64,000 nt of DNA, taken from positions 1,364,001-1,428,000 of the forward strand of contig JAMYHL010000001.1 in assembly GCA_025531455.1 (NCBI GenBank), written 5' to 3'. The translations under genes and the position numbers were made by a program. Below are positions 11,882-23,416 of this stretch, in pieces; the stretch's first letter is position 1; the number at the start of each line of letters is the position of its first letter. Under the pieces are notes generated by a model, which saw nothing but the letters and a program-made list of their open reading frames with translations, searched no databases and was not told where the DNA came from. Source of the stretch: Apiotrichum sp. Y4204 (Eukaryota; Basidiomycota; Tremellomycetes; Trichosporonales; Trichosporonaceae).

Positions 11882-14800
11882 ATGTCCGCCAAGGAGGTCA
11901 AGCCCGAGGCTGAGGCGCCCGCGTCCGCCCCCGAGGCTGCCGTCGACGCCCAGTCCGAGGCCGCCGAGGAGCAGCAGCCCACCGGTTGGTATCTTCACAG
12001 TTGTCTTGTGCCAACTAACCCCCAGTTCCCCCCGTGGTCGTCCGCCTGCCCCAGCCCAACAATGCGCGCACGCTCCCCAAGGCGACTGGCGACGAGAACT
12101 ACTCGCAGCTCACGCTCCTCTCGCAGCCCTCCGAGTCGGTGCAGGAGCTCAAGCTCGCCGTCTCAGAGTGGGTCGGCGGCTACTGGCTCGGCCCGTACTC
12201 GCTCCGCCTCCCGGGCCAGGGTGAGGGTGCCGAGGCCCTGTCCGAGTCCAAGGACGGTATCGAGATCCGCGCCGGCGAGAAGCTCTCCGAGTGGCTCGAG
12301 GTCGGCGATGTCTTTGCCCACGTCCCCGAGGGCGAGGGCGAGCGTGTCCTCGAGGTCGTCCAGGGTGGGTAGAACACAAGGGGTGAGATCTCGCTGACAG
12401 TCTAGAGCCGTACACCGAGTCTTCGGCCCGCCAGGCCGTCGTTCGCCTGCTCGACTACATTGAGCCGGCCGGCACCACCGTCCACACCCTGAGCACCCCC
12501 CTTGGTGTTGCTCCTGGTTCGACCATCTTCGAGTCAGTCCGCGACGGTCTTCTCTCCGGCGAGGCTGATGTCGTCGGCGAGGACGAGAAGAAGAAGGGCA
12601 AGAAGGGCGCCGCGGAGGAGGAGAAGAAGGAGAAGAACGCCTTCTCCACCTGGTCTGCGGACGAGTCGGTCCCCCTCTCCAAGCTCCCGGTCACCCAGGC
12701 GCCTGTCCAGGTGCAGCCGTGTCTCCGCTCGATCCAGCTCTCGCCGTTCAACCCCCCTCCGGCGCACCTTCGCCAGCGCGGCCACCAGCTCTACCTCCAG
12801 GTCTCGATCCTCGAGGGCGACGTCTACACCCTCGTCTGCACGTCGCGCGGCTGGTATGTTTCCAAGTCGAACGTCAACAACTTTGACGCCGCGCCCCGCG
12901 ACAGCTCGGCTGGCCCCGTGCACTCGCTGATCGACCTCCTCCACACCCTCTCCCCCCAGTTCTCGGAGCGTCTTTTCGCCCTGCCCTCGCTCTCGTCGTC
13001 GGCGCCGGCGCGCGACCCGCTCTCCACCGTCGCCATCCCCCAGGCCGAGCCCTCGTACCCCTGGCTCATCCCGGCGCCCAAGCCCGACACCGTCCCGGAT
13101 GTCCTCCGCACACAGCTCGCTTACCTCCACACCGGCGCGACCTCTGCCGACGCGCTCGACAGCGCGCGCGACTGGAACGAGGAGATCCAGGGCGTCAAGG
13201 AGCTCCCCCACTCGAACATGCAGGAGCGCGTCTTCCGCGAGCGCATGGCCCAGAAGACCTGGTCCGAGTTCACCCAGGCCTCGCTCCGTGCCGTTCTTGC
13301 CGTTGCCCGCGGCGATGTCATTGCCCTCAACCCCAACGAGCCTGCCCGCTCGCACATGTGGCTTGCGTCGAACATTTTCGTCACCAAGGCGATTGACTCG
13401 ATTGACGCCTACTCCCACCTCGGTGGTGACGCTGCGGCTCACGTCTCGCACGCCAAGGACGCCGAGGGTGTTCGTCTCCTCAACCGTCTCGATGTCGACG
13501 GCGTCAACCTCCTCGGCCACACCGTTATCGACTGGCAGGGTGAGCGCTGGGTTTGCCAGTCGGTCCTTCCCGGCATATTCTCTCGCCAGCAGGCCCCGCC
13601 TGCCTCCGAGGAGAGCGACAAGAAGGAGGACGACAAGAAGGAGGACTGGGTCAAGGTCGAGGGCGAGGATGCCGAGCAGCCGGCGACCAACCCGCTGATT
13701 ATCTACGGTATTGACTCGGAGCACACCTCGACTCTCCACTGGGACCAGGCGACCCACGAGGTGATGGAGAAGATTGCCGGCCACCAGCGTCTTGCCCCGC
13801 ACAAGGTCTCTGCTGGCGGCGAGGAGCGCGAGTTCTACGCCTCGTCCGAGGTCAAGGGTCTCCGCGGCTCGGATGGCCGCCGCTACCTCCTCGACCTCCC
13901 GCGTCTCAACCCTGTCGATGTCGAGTTCCTCGAGAAGGACTACGCCGGCAAGCTCGCCGGCCCTGACAAGGAGGCCGACGCCCCGACCTACCTCCACCGC
14001 ATGACGCTTCTCCGTCCGGAGCTGGTGGAGCTGTTCTGGGAGTCGGAGCTCAAGCGCTGGGCCCGCAAGATCACCGAGGAGCAGCAGGCTAAGAAGGCCA
14101 AGGAGGAGGGCAAGGATGGCGAGACCGAGACCAAGGAGGGTGACGCCAAGGAGACCCAGGAGGGCGAGAAGGACGAGGCCAAGGAGACCAAGGAGGCCAA
14201 GGAGACCAAGGAGGCCAAGCCCGAGGAGATTGACCCGTCGACCATCGCCACCCTCAAGGACTTTGAGCTCCGCTTCAACCCCGACGCGTTCGTTGACTCG
14301 ATCCCCGAGGACGGCGCAGAGGGCTTCGGGCCGGCCAAGTACACTGACGAGAGCGACCCGGCTATCAAGGCCGTTCGCGACGCGTCAATCTTCCTCCGCA
14401 CCATTGCCGTGCCGGCCATCGCCCTCGACGTCCTCACTGGCTCCGCCTCGGGCATCATGGACGGTATCTCGCTCACCCGCCACATGCACGCGCGCGGTAT
14501 CAACATGCGTTACCTCGGTCTCCTCGCGGCTACCATCGACTCGTTTTCGAAGGGCCCCGAGGGCCAGGCTCGCGATGCCTCTGGCCACCTCGCCGGCCTC
14601 AAGGACATTGTCCTCCACGAGATGGTCTTCCGTGCCTCCAAGCATGTTCTCCGCCGCCTCGTGCGCGACCTCCTCCCCGAGCAGGTCCCTGCCGCTGTTT
14701 CGCACCTCCTCAACTGTCTCATCGGCACCGGCTTCAACGCGTCCCCCAAGGCCGTGTACGAGCGCTACGACCTCGGCGCCACCGCCGAGCCCGAGTACGT

Positions 14801-16253
14801 GTCGCTCACCCCCGAGTCGCTCCGCAAGGAGATCATCGCCGAGGTCGAGGCCTGCTACCGCTGGAGGCTCGACGACAAGTTCCTCTCCTCTGGTCTCCGC
14901 CGTCCCCAGGTGCTCCGTGAGCTTGCCCAGCGCTTCGCCTTCCAGGTCGTCCAGCGCGACTATGCCTTTGACGGATCGGCCAAGACTGCCGGCGCGGACA
15001 GCGACAAGGAGAACCGCCCGGCTGCCAAGGAGAAGAAGTCGAAGAAGGGCGCCAAGGCTGTTGCTGGTCCCACCAAGCGCACCACCACGTTTGAGCCCGC
15101 CGACATCCTTACCCTCGTCCCGATGGTGCGCTCCACTGCGCCGCCTGTGCTTGTCGCCGAGGAGATCTTCGAGGCTGGCCGCAGCACGATCAACCGCGGC
15201 CAGGTCGACATGGGTCTCGAGTTCATGCTCGAGGGTATCCAGCTCTACGAGTCGATCCACACTGTGATCCACCCCGAGGTTGCGGCTGCGTACAACCAGT
15301 ACGCCTCGACTCTGCACCAGCTCGCGCGCATCAAGATCCAGCAGCTGTCGCAGCAGGAGGACGCGAACCGCGACGAGCCGCTCGGCCTCGACATTGCCAC
15401 TGGTCTCCGCCTCCAGCGCCAGGCCGTCATCATCGCCGAGCGCACCCTCGGCGTCTACCACCCGGACACGCTCGGGTACTACTTCCAGCTGGCGATGCTT
15501 GAAAACCTCGAGGGCAACTCGCAGGCGTCGCTCCGCTACTTCCGCCACATCCTCATGCTCTGGGAGGTCATGTACGGCCCGAGCCACCCGGAGATGAACA
15601 CGATCCTTTCCAACGCGGGTATCGTGCTGCAGGCGCTCAACGAGCACCAGCTCTCAATCTCCCTCCTCGAGCAGTCGGCCGAGCGCACCGCCAAGCAGTT
15701 TGGCGACAAGCACACGCAGTACGGTGCGGCCCTCCACCAGCTCACGCAGGCGCACTTCCTCGGCGGCGACTTTAACAAGGCGCTCGAGGCGTCCACCACC
15801 GCACACGAGATTTTCAAGACTGCGTACGGCGAGGACAATGCGCAGACCAAGGAGGTCGGCAAGAACGCCGAGCTCCTCAAGGCTGTCGTCGACAATGTCG
15901 AGCGCAATGCCGCGGCACAGGAGCAGATCAAGAAGCAGCAGCTTGAGCGCCTCGCCGCCGCGCAGCGCGTGCAGGGTGCCGCTGCGCCCCCCGTTGCCGC
16001 TGGCCCGAGCCGCAAGCGCCTCCCGAACGGCGCGACCGCCGAGCAGGTCGCCGCCGCCGCCGCCAGGGTCCAGCAGGCCGCCGCTGCTGCCGCGGCCGCG
16101 GCCGGTGCCGAGGGCGAGGCGTCCAACATTGGCGAGCACGGCCACCTCGACGTTGACGAGCTCGTAAAGTACATCCAGGGCAACGCGCCGAGCAAGACTC
16201 GCGGCGGCAAGAACGCGCTGCGCGGCAAGCGCCGTACCGGCGCGAAGCGCTAA
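11882..16253 (+). CDS. CLU1: Clu1/CluA-family protein (clustered mitochondria, eIF3-associated)
   Basis: Needed for normal mitochondrial distribution in yeast and Dictyostelium; yeast Clu1 co-purifies with eIF3. The ATG at 11882 opens an Ala/Glu-rich N-terminus. Two short introns follow (acceptors near 12024, after CTAACCCCCAG, and 12404, after CTGACAGTCTAG), then one long exon to TAA at 16253. Total about 1,430 residues. The N-terminal part has a ubiquitin-like segment (SQLTLLSQPSESVQELKLAV). The CLU core includes SILEGDVYTLVCTSRGWYVS and CLIGTGFNASPKAVYERYDL. A Lys/Glu repeat lies between (14090-14230). The C-terminal third carries kinesin-light-chain-like TPRs (AYNQYASTLHQLA, HPDTLGYYFQLAMLE, LRYFRHILMLW) before an Ala/Gln-rich end. 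Long minus-strand frames here are shadows. Confidence 0.93.
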
Positions 16254-16757
16254 GTGTCGTGTCCAGCTGAGAGGGGAGGACAGTGAGAGGAAGAGATGGA
16301 GGGTCCTCTGGGAGAGGGCAGGGAAGATAAAAGCGGCGCTGGGCGCGCAGCGCACATGCTGTGGCCGGCCGCAGGGTTGTCTTGGGCGAGTCGAGCATAT
16401 CCTACAATCAGTAGCAGTCGCATCTCACCACTCGTTGCATTTGTTATTCGCTGCGAGCCTGCGGGCGTGGGGAGGGTGAGGGGTGTGTGGCAAGTGACTG
16501 ACAGATGAGAGATACCGGAGGAGAGGACGTTGGCTACCGCGTTACTGCCCAGCTCCAACCATGCCCCGAAGCTCTGAAGCTCTGAACTGCCAGAGACGCA
16601 GTGTCTGTCCATGATCTCCAACAAGGTATTAACAGCCCCTCTTACTCGCCATCCGTCAGCACAGCCTCGGTCATTCAAAGGTCGTAACATCGTGCACATA
16701 AAAGATAAAAGATAAGATAAAAAACAAAACAAAAAATCCTAACCAAATATTTCCAAA
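16254..16757. other. Convergent intergenic spacer
   Basis: About 500 bp between the 3' ends of CLU1 and the GT4 gene. The stretch 16697-16740 is A-rich. No gene seen. Confidence 0.5.
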
Positions 16758-19114
16758 TCACACTCCCTTCGCGGGACGGAACCACACCTCGTCCCAGCCA
16801 AGCTCGCGCCCCGCCGCAGCGACGTGCCGCGCCCAAATCCAGTAAAACACACATGCGACAAGCAAGGCCTTGGCGACCGTCTTGAGGTGCCATAGCGTTT
16901 CGGGCTCGGGGCGCCGCGTGGCGGGGTTGGAGAGGCGCGACGACAGGGCGCGGTTCACGCGTGAGATGCGCGGCGAGGGGGACGGGGACCGGGATGTGGA
17001 TTTGGAGTTTGATTTCGATTTCGATTTCGCACATTCCAAGGCGGCGGCCTCGGCTTCACGCTGCCTCCGCGCCGAGAGGGAGCGGCCCAGCGCCTCGCGG
17101 TATCCGTCCACGCAGCGCTCCATTGCGTCCCACCACGTGAAGCCCCTTATTCCCTCTGTTGATGCTGTGGCGCCCATTTCCTTCCGGTGCGGGTGTTGGC
17201 TCGCGGCGCGGGAGAGGAGCGCCGCGTAGCCTCGTACTGCGGTGCTGAAGAGCGGGTGGGTCGGGCGGCAGACGGCTGGCCACTGCGCACTGCCGCTGGG
17301 GAGGGGGAGGAGGAGACCCGTGCTTTCGTGCGAGACGAGGTCGCGGGTCCCTTCGGCGTCGAGGCCGACCACGGGCTGGATTGTCAGTGAATGTATATAT
17401 TGGGTACGTACGAGGCCGGAGGCAAGCGCCTCGAGGACGACCTGGCCAAACGTCTCTGTAAAGCTCGGAAAGGCGAACACGTCAGCGGAGGCGTATGCGG
17501 CGGCGAGCTCGGCGCCCGAGCGGTGGCCCATGAACGCGGCGTCGAATCCCTCTTCGGCACAGATGGACTGCAGCTCGGTACGCGCCGGGCCGTCGCCTAC
17601 GAAGACGAGTTTCGGGCGCGGGGCAGACATGTGGCCGTATGCGCGGAGGAGGAGGACGAGGTTCTTCTCCCACGATATCCGCCCGACGTACAGCAGAACA
17701 ATGCGGGACGGGAGAGGGCGGGATGCGGGCGGCGCGTCCTGCGCCGACGTCACTGGACTCGCGGGCGGAGTTAGCGGCAGACTGGACTTGCGCCCCGAGT
17801 GGTGGATCGCGGGGTAGTATTTGGATTTTGTCGAAGAGATTTGGCCGGGGGCAAGCTCGGCGACGCCCCAGCTCGCGCGCATGGCTGCGCACCGCTTTGA
17901 CGGGCCGAATTGCGACAGGTCGACACCGCGGGGCCAGAGACGCACGTCGGCGAACGCCTGGGATTCGAGCATGGATTTCGTAGAGGGAGACGGACACAGC
18001 GTGAGGAGTGTCTTGGAGTAGAGCCAGCGCTGGAGGCGCCACATGATGGGCTCGAGCCAGCCCATCCCGAACAGCGTCGCGTACGTCGCGAGGTTTCTGG
18101 GATTAGTACCGAGCTATAAACATGTATATTCTTTCCTCACGTGTGGTAGCTCGCGACGACGGCGCCGGAAATGCCTGTACCGATCGCGGGGCCGCCCTCG
18201 GCGACCCACGCCGCGCCCGCCCACCCAAGCTCCATGGCTACAAGCGTCTGCGCGCCGAGCCAGATCGGGTCCACAAAGTGCACCACGTCCGGCTCAAAGT
18301 CCTGGATCGTGCGCAGGAACTTTGGACGGAGAAAGTTGAGCTGCATGTAAGCTTGAGCATCGGGAATGACGCTCATACCCACCTTTAGTCCGGGATATAC
18401 TACCAGCGGCACGCCGGCCGTGCCCACCAGAGGATGCGACGCGTAATGGCTCTGCTATCAGCTCTGCAGCTCCTATTCTTACGGTTCGCCACTCACCATG
18501 CCCGTCCCGGGCCCAAGGAGCATGCACTGGTGGCCCTCGCGCTCGAGGTGCTCGAGCAGGCGCGCAAGCGTGCGCGTCACGCCGTCTACTTTCGGGAGGA
18601 AGTTTTCTGCCGTCAGCTGAAGAAACTAGTGACGCGCAATGAACGGGGGTTCGGCGATATGGATTCTGAGCGCCACTAGGGATATATTTCTGGAACGCCA
18701 CTCTTTTCCGTTCTTTCCCCGCTTCCCCGGCCGTAATCTCCTATGACACTCACCAGTGACGATGACGATCCGTAGTCCGCGCCGCCCGCGCCCGCCCGCG
18801 AGCCACGCCTCGCGCGCATCCCGCTCCGCAGCGGACATGTCGGCGCGCCACGGCACCGAGGCGGCGCCATCGTCGGCGGCGGCGGGGTTCTCGAGGTCGA
18901 GATCGAGGTTTGGGAGGAGGGGGGGAGGTAGAGAGAATGCGCCGAAGGGGGGCGAGTCGGGGGACACGGCGGCGGAGAGGGGGCTCCGGATCGTCCGCTT
19001 GCGCTGTGGGACATGCGGCACGTGTGGAACTTGCTGTACGTTCGGGACGTTTGGGACGTTTGGGACGTTCGGGAGAGCAAACGTCTCGGGAGTGAGTGGC
19101 GGTGTGGGGAGCAT
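16758..19114 (-). CDS. GT4-family glycosyltransferase, SQD2/MgtA-like, with C-terminal membrane segment
   Basis: Retaining GT-B glycosyltransferase. The start at 19114 gives MLPTPPLTPETF, then NVP and HVP tripeptide repeats and a Pro-rich tail. The donor/acceptor core begins LRIVIVT, continues ENFLPKVDGVTRTLARLLEHL and HPLVGTAGVPLVVYPGLK, and DVVHFVDPIWLG. The C-terminal lobe has LYVGRISWEKNLVLLLRAY, LVFVGDGPARTEL, and the EX7E motif in SFTETFGQVVLEALASG. A hydrophobic segment near the end (LLVACVFYWIWAR) suggests membrane anchoring. The closest known enzymes by motif are plant/bacterial SQD2 sulfoquinovosyl and bacterial mannosyl transferases; the sugar and acceptor cannot be told from sequence. 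Introns include one ending CTGACGGCAG (18616-18607). Confidence 0.85.
19010..19075 (-). repeat. 9-nt tandem repeat coding NVP/HVP tripeptides
   Basis: Repeated GGGACGTTT/GGGACGTTC and related units on the plus strand encode Asn-Val-Pro and His-Val-Pro runs in the GT4 N-terminus. The length is a multiple of three, so the frame stays open. Confidence 0.7.
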
Positions 19115-21584
19115 CCTGCGCGACTATAGTGGTAAGTGAGGTGGTGTACAACAACAGCGAGATGGGGATTGGACCTGCTTGGGCATCGGGTTATAGCCTG
19201 CGAGACGTGCGTGCCAGTTAACGACCATGAGCATGCAAATGTAACTCTGCATCGGTGAGTGGCGCCAAGCAAGCAAGCAAGAAAGCACGAGTTTCAGTAG
19301 TGGAGCCCAGAGCGCAGCGCGCAGAGCACATCAACAACATTGCGAGATCTGTACACGTTCGTCCGCGATCCGCCAAAGATTTGCGACAGCAGTAATGTCC
19401 GGCACACACCTCCTATCTCACTTTTCACTTGTCAGTCTTGTTTTCTTTGCTTCTCGCCTCTCGCTTCTCGTCCGTCTTCCTCTCGGCACGCGCAAACAGA
19501 AATAGCCAAGCTCGCAACGGTAGCGGTAGCGCCCCACAGCTCCACCGTCAGTTCTAACCCCGCACGCGCCGGAATTGCGGTATTGCAATCTCAGGCTGGG
19601 GGCAGCGCGCGGGCGTGCGGGCGCGGGGCGCGGGGCGTGACGGAGAATCCACCATGCAAGACTACCGAGAGCGAGAGGTGACCTAAGAAAGTGGCCGTAG
19701 TGGAGATGAGTGTAAACGTGCAATGTTCGAGGTGGAACGTGCGTCGATTGTTGTGGCACGCTGGGCTGGGCTGACGTACAGCTGAGAGTGTCCTGGGGGG
19801 GTGCAGTTTGCGAGCTGTGGCAGTCAAGGTGGTGGCAGCAACACTCTCAACAACAAAGTGAGACACACACAGCGACTAGCGCGTCCTCGTGGTAAGATAG
19901 CGTACTCTCATCTGGCACATGTATGTCTCCCACACTGAAGAGTTTTTAATCTGATGCAATTCTACAAACCGCAATGCATGCATCAGCACGCCCGCGACGC
20001 GCCGCTCAAATCAACTATCCTATGGGATGGAAATGCACGAACCCCCCAGGTCATATCCAAGCTCCCAAGTTCCATAGTCTCCATATGGTATAGGAGAGGC
20101 GTTAGCGAGTCCCTGTGGGCCCCGCGACCCGCCAATCTGAATGGGCCGGGGTTCGATCCCCCCGCGTCCGCACCACTTTCCTTCTCTTTCAGACTTTTCA
20201 GTGACACGGCCTGGCAGCTGTGGCGCCGAGGAACTCTCCACCTGGCTGCTTGCTGGCACGTTAGTGTCCCCGGGCGTAAGGCCACTGGGGCCCCTCGGGC
20301 CACGGCGGGGTCGGGGCGCGACCGTTCAGCGGATTCCTGCGGGCGCGCCTCTCTGGGAAGAAAGAGAGAGGGAATATCTTTTTGCGGTGTGTGTGCGGGT
20401 TCCTTTACTTGTTACCATGCATCGGTAGCTTGTCTGCTGCCAGAGCTGTGGTACCTATCCGTGCAGCCTCCGAAACCTAGTGACCTCTATAGCTCTATAC
20501 TCTAAAGTATCGTCTGGAAGATCACGAGGGCAGGCTGGAACAGTCGCGGCCACGCTGATCGCGCCCATCTCCTATGTACGACGTCATACATCTCCCTCCT
20601 ACCATCTGCATACTTCTCATAACTCCGTCGCGACACCTCAACCCACGACCCACAACCCACGCGGCCCCATCGATTTCAGTTTAGATGATATCAGCAGCCC
20701 AGACTCCACCCCTGTATCGAGGAAACAGAGGCACGCTGGGAAGTAGACACGATAAGGTTACATTGGATCGGGGTTCTGGAAGGAGACCGCCCCGTTTCGG
20801 AGCTCCAGATTGCTCTGACCTCGTCTCGGCCAGGCAAGTGTGAACTGCTATCAACTCATAGAATGAGGAGCAGTGTCCGACATGTGTACTGAGCGCACGC
20901 ACGGAGAGCGCTCATTGTCGGTACATCTTTGGCACCCCAGAATAACCCACACTCCGCTGATGAGCAGGCGAACAGAACACTGAACAACCGCGGTGCCTGT
21001 GTGATGAACCATGCGCGTGCCGGCATGTCCGCTCGCGGCCGCTCGCGTGCTTCACGTTGCCAGGTACGTGAACGGAATCATGGGGCGGTAGCGCGGTAGA
21101 CTGCAGGTCTGATTGAACTCGTGGACTCGTAATGTCGTTTCGACAAGCTGAGCTAGCAGAGTCTATGATCACCCGCGGCCAGAGTACTCACCCCTCATCG
21201 TGTTTGATCATCACATGCCCCACAATCACGTATCGATACCGGAATCCCGAGCCTGGCCCCGCGCACCCCACAACGCCAGGCCCGCTGTCGCCCACCACCA
21301 GACCATCTGTCTCCGAGGTCGGAGAGGCTATCAGTGAACTCTATTCTGCTCATCGCGTCATCTTGGGGATGGAGGCGGGCCTGTGATGCGATTGTGGCCT
21401 TGCGGTCACAGGTAGCACGGCGCACGGCGCACTGGCTCATGTCTTCGTCTTGGTGTATCCACCGTTGCGATGCTGCGTGAGAGCAGCTGGACACCTACTT
21501 GTGGAGTGGGAATCGGACAAGATATAAGAACCCAGCTCTGCGAGAGAACACCACCAACCACACCCGCACCCTCACACACTCACC
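19115..21584. other. 2.5 kb intergenic region with an orphan Pol III-box-like segment
   Basis: No protein gene supported. 20096-20175 holds an A-box-like TGGTATAGGAG and a perfect B-box GGTTCGATCC but no tRNA fold. A TATA-like GATATAAG at 21521-21528 lies about 60 nt before the downstream ATG. Confidence 0.5.
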
Positions 21585-23416
21585 ATGGCGCCACCCTCGA
21601 TGCAAGAGTTCTTCGCGGTCCAGAACGACCTGCGCAAGTCGCGCGGCCTGGAACGCATCATCGTCGAGCGCTGCCCGACATACAAGCCGAACGGGCTGAA
21701 ATCCTACGTCTTCCTCCTCCACCGCTTCGGGTTCAACCCCACCCAGCCGGGACCCTACGAGCGCAAGGAGCGGCAGAAGGTCGAGCAGCGCGGGCTGCTC
21801 GGCGGCGCGGCGGCCCTCGGGGGGCGCGCGCGCCTCGTCGAAACCCACGAACTCCTCAAGCAAGACGATAAGGGCAACCTTGGTGAAGTCCCCGCCGAGG
21901 ACCAGCAGTGGGACTCGATGTACCTCTGCCCCGTCCAGATTGGCACGCCCCCGCAGACCCTCATGCTCGACTTTGATACGGGTTCCGCCGATCTCTGGGT
22001 GAGTGAGGTGTGAAGGGAGATGGGTTAGATTTGGAGTGATGCGGAAGCATCCTGATGCGTGCGGTAGACAGTTCAGAAGAGTGGGCAGCTTGGTTGTTCA
22101 CAATCCTTCCGCGTAACCAGTTGATCTCCATTTCCTTTGCTTTTGCTCTGGCTTGGATGACCTCCACTCCATTGCTTCTGCTCAGACTTTTTCCCTCCTC
22201 CATAACGTCCGGCCCCCAGCGTTGCCTGACACCAGGTCTTCTCCACCGAGCTCCCCGCCTCGCTGCAGAAGGGCCACACGTGCTTTGACCCGCAAAAGTC
22301 CAAGACGTACAAGGACCTGGAAGGTCTCTCCTGGAGCATCACGTACGGCGACCGCTCGAGCGCGAGCGGAAACTGCGGGTCGGACACGGTCGGTCTCGGC
22401 GGGCTCCTGGTCGAGAACCAGTGCGTCGAGCTGGCCGTCAAGCTCTCGACGCAGTTTGCCCAGGGTTCAGGCGATGGGCTCCTCGGGCTTGCGTTCAGTA
22501 CCATCAACACGGTCACAAAGTCTGGCCGCCCGGACCCGCAGAAGACGGTTGTCGAGAACATGATGGACCAGAGGGACATCCCGGCCTCCGCCGAGCTGTT
22601 TACCTCTGCCTTCTACTCGACGCGTAACCCGGGCAAGGACAGTTTCTTCACTTTCGGCTGGATCGACCAGGACCTCGTCAAGGCCAGTGGCACCGATATC
22701 AAGTGTGAGTGTATTTTGGTATTGGTTTGGTTGCTCGGCGAAGGGCCGCAGGCCGTAGGCCGCACGGCCACCTGTTGCTTGCCCCCCGTCGCTCGCTGCT
22801 TCTTTCCTCCCCAATACTTATCGCCGCAGGGACGCCGATCGACAACTCGTCTGGCTTCTGGATGTTCCCCTCTACGACGTTTAGTGTCAACGGCAAAGAG
22901 TACCAACAGCCAGACAACAAGGCGATCGCGGACACGGGCACGACCCTCGCCCTCGTGACCGACAAGGTGTGCGAGGCGCTGTACGCGGCCATCCCGGGGG
23001 CCAAGTACGACCGGAGCCAGCAGGGGTGGGTATTCCCGCTCAAGAACACGGCGGAGCAGATGCCAAAGTTTGCGCTCGCGGTGGGCGAGTACGACTTTGT
23101 GATCCAGCCCGAGGACCTTGCGTTTGCGCCCGTCGACAACACGTACTGGTACGGCGCGGTGCAGTCGCGCGGCGACAACCCGTTTGATATCCTCGGCGAT
23201 GCGTTCTTGAAGAGCATCTATGCGGTGAGTGTCTTGTGCTCTATGTTTTGCGCTTTCTGGTTTGCCCCGGTGGCGAGTCATTCGCATTTCATTTCAGTTT
23301 GTGGTCAGTTTCACGTTTGTTGACGGCAGATCTGGGACCAGGGCAACCTCCGCTTCGGCGCAGTGCCCAAGATTGAAAAGGTGCAGAACATGACCCCGCC
23401 CGCGGGCTCGATGTGA
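21585..23416 (+). CDS. Pepsin-type (A1) aspartic protease without visible signal peptide
   Basis: Four exons. ATG at 21585 (context CACCATGG) opens [10 protein letters not shown] with no hydrophobic leader. The mature fold begins at [20 protein letters not shown], containing the first catalytic motif DTGS; the second is [10 protein letters not shown]. Other pepsin marks are [35 protein letters not shown] and [10 protein letters not shown]. Intron 1 is 235 nt (22001-22235) and ends CTGACACCAG; the others end CCGCAG and TTGACGGCAG. Splicing rejoins LWVFSTEL and IKWTPID exactly. Both catalytic aspartates are present, so activity is expected. The N-terminal ~110 residues look like a prosegment (basic, [13 protein letters not shown]). 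An unrecognised upstream exon could add a secretion signal. Confidence 0.88.

Noticed and set aside
12534..13997. 487-codon minus-strand open frame, and similar ones at 14385-15647 and 15536-16355
   Set aside because: They lie antisense to CLU1, whose GC-rich codons avoid stops on the opposite strand. Arg/Glu/Leu-rich shadows with no domain.
20096..20175. tRNA-like segment, possible tRNA-His
   Set aside because: Boxes are present but the acceptor, D and anticodon stems do not pair; not listed as a tRNA.
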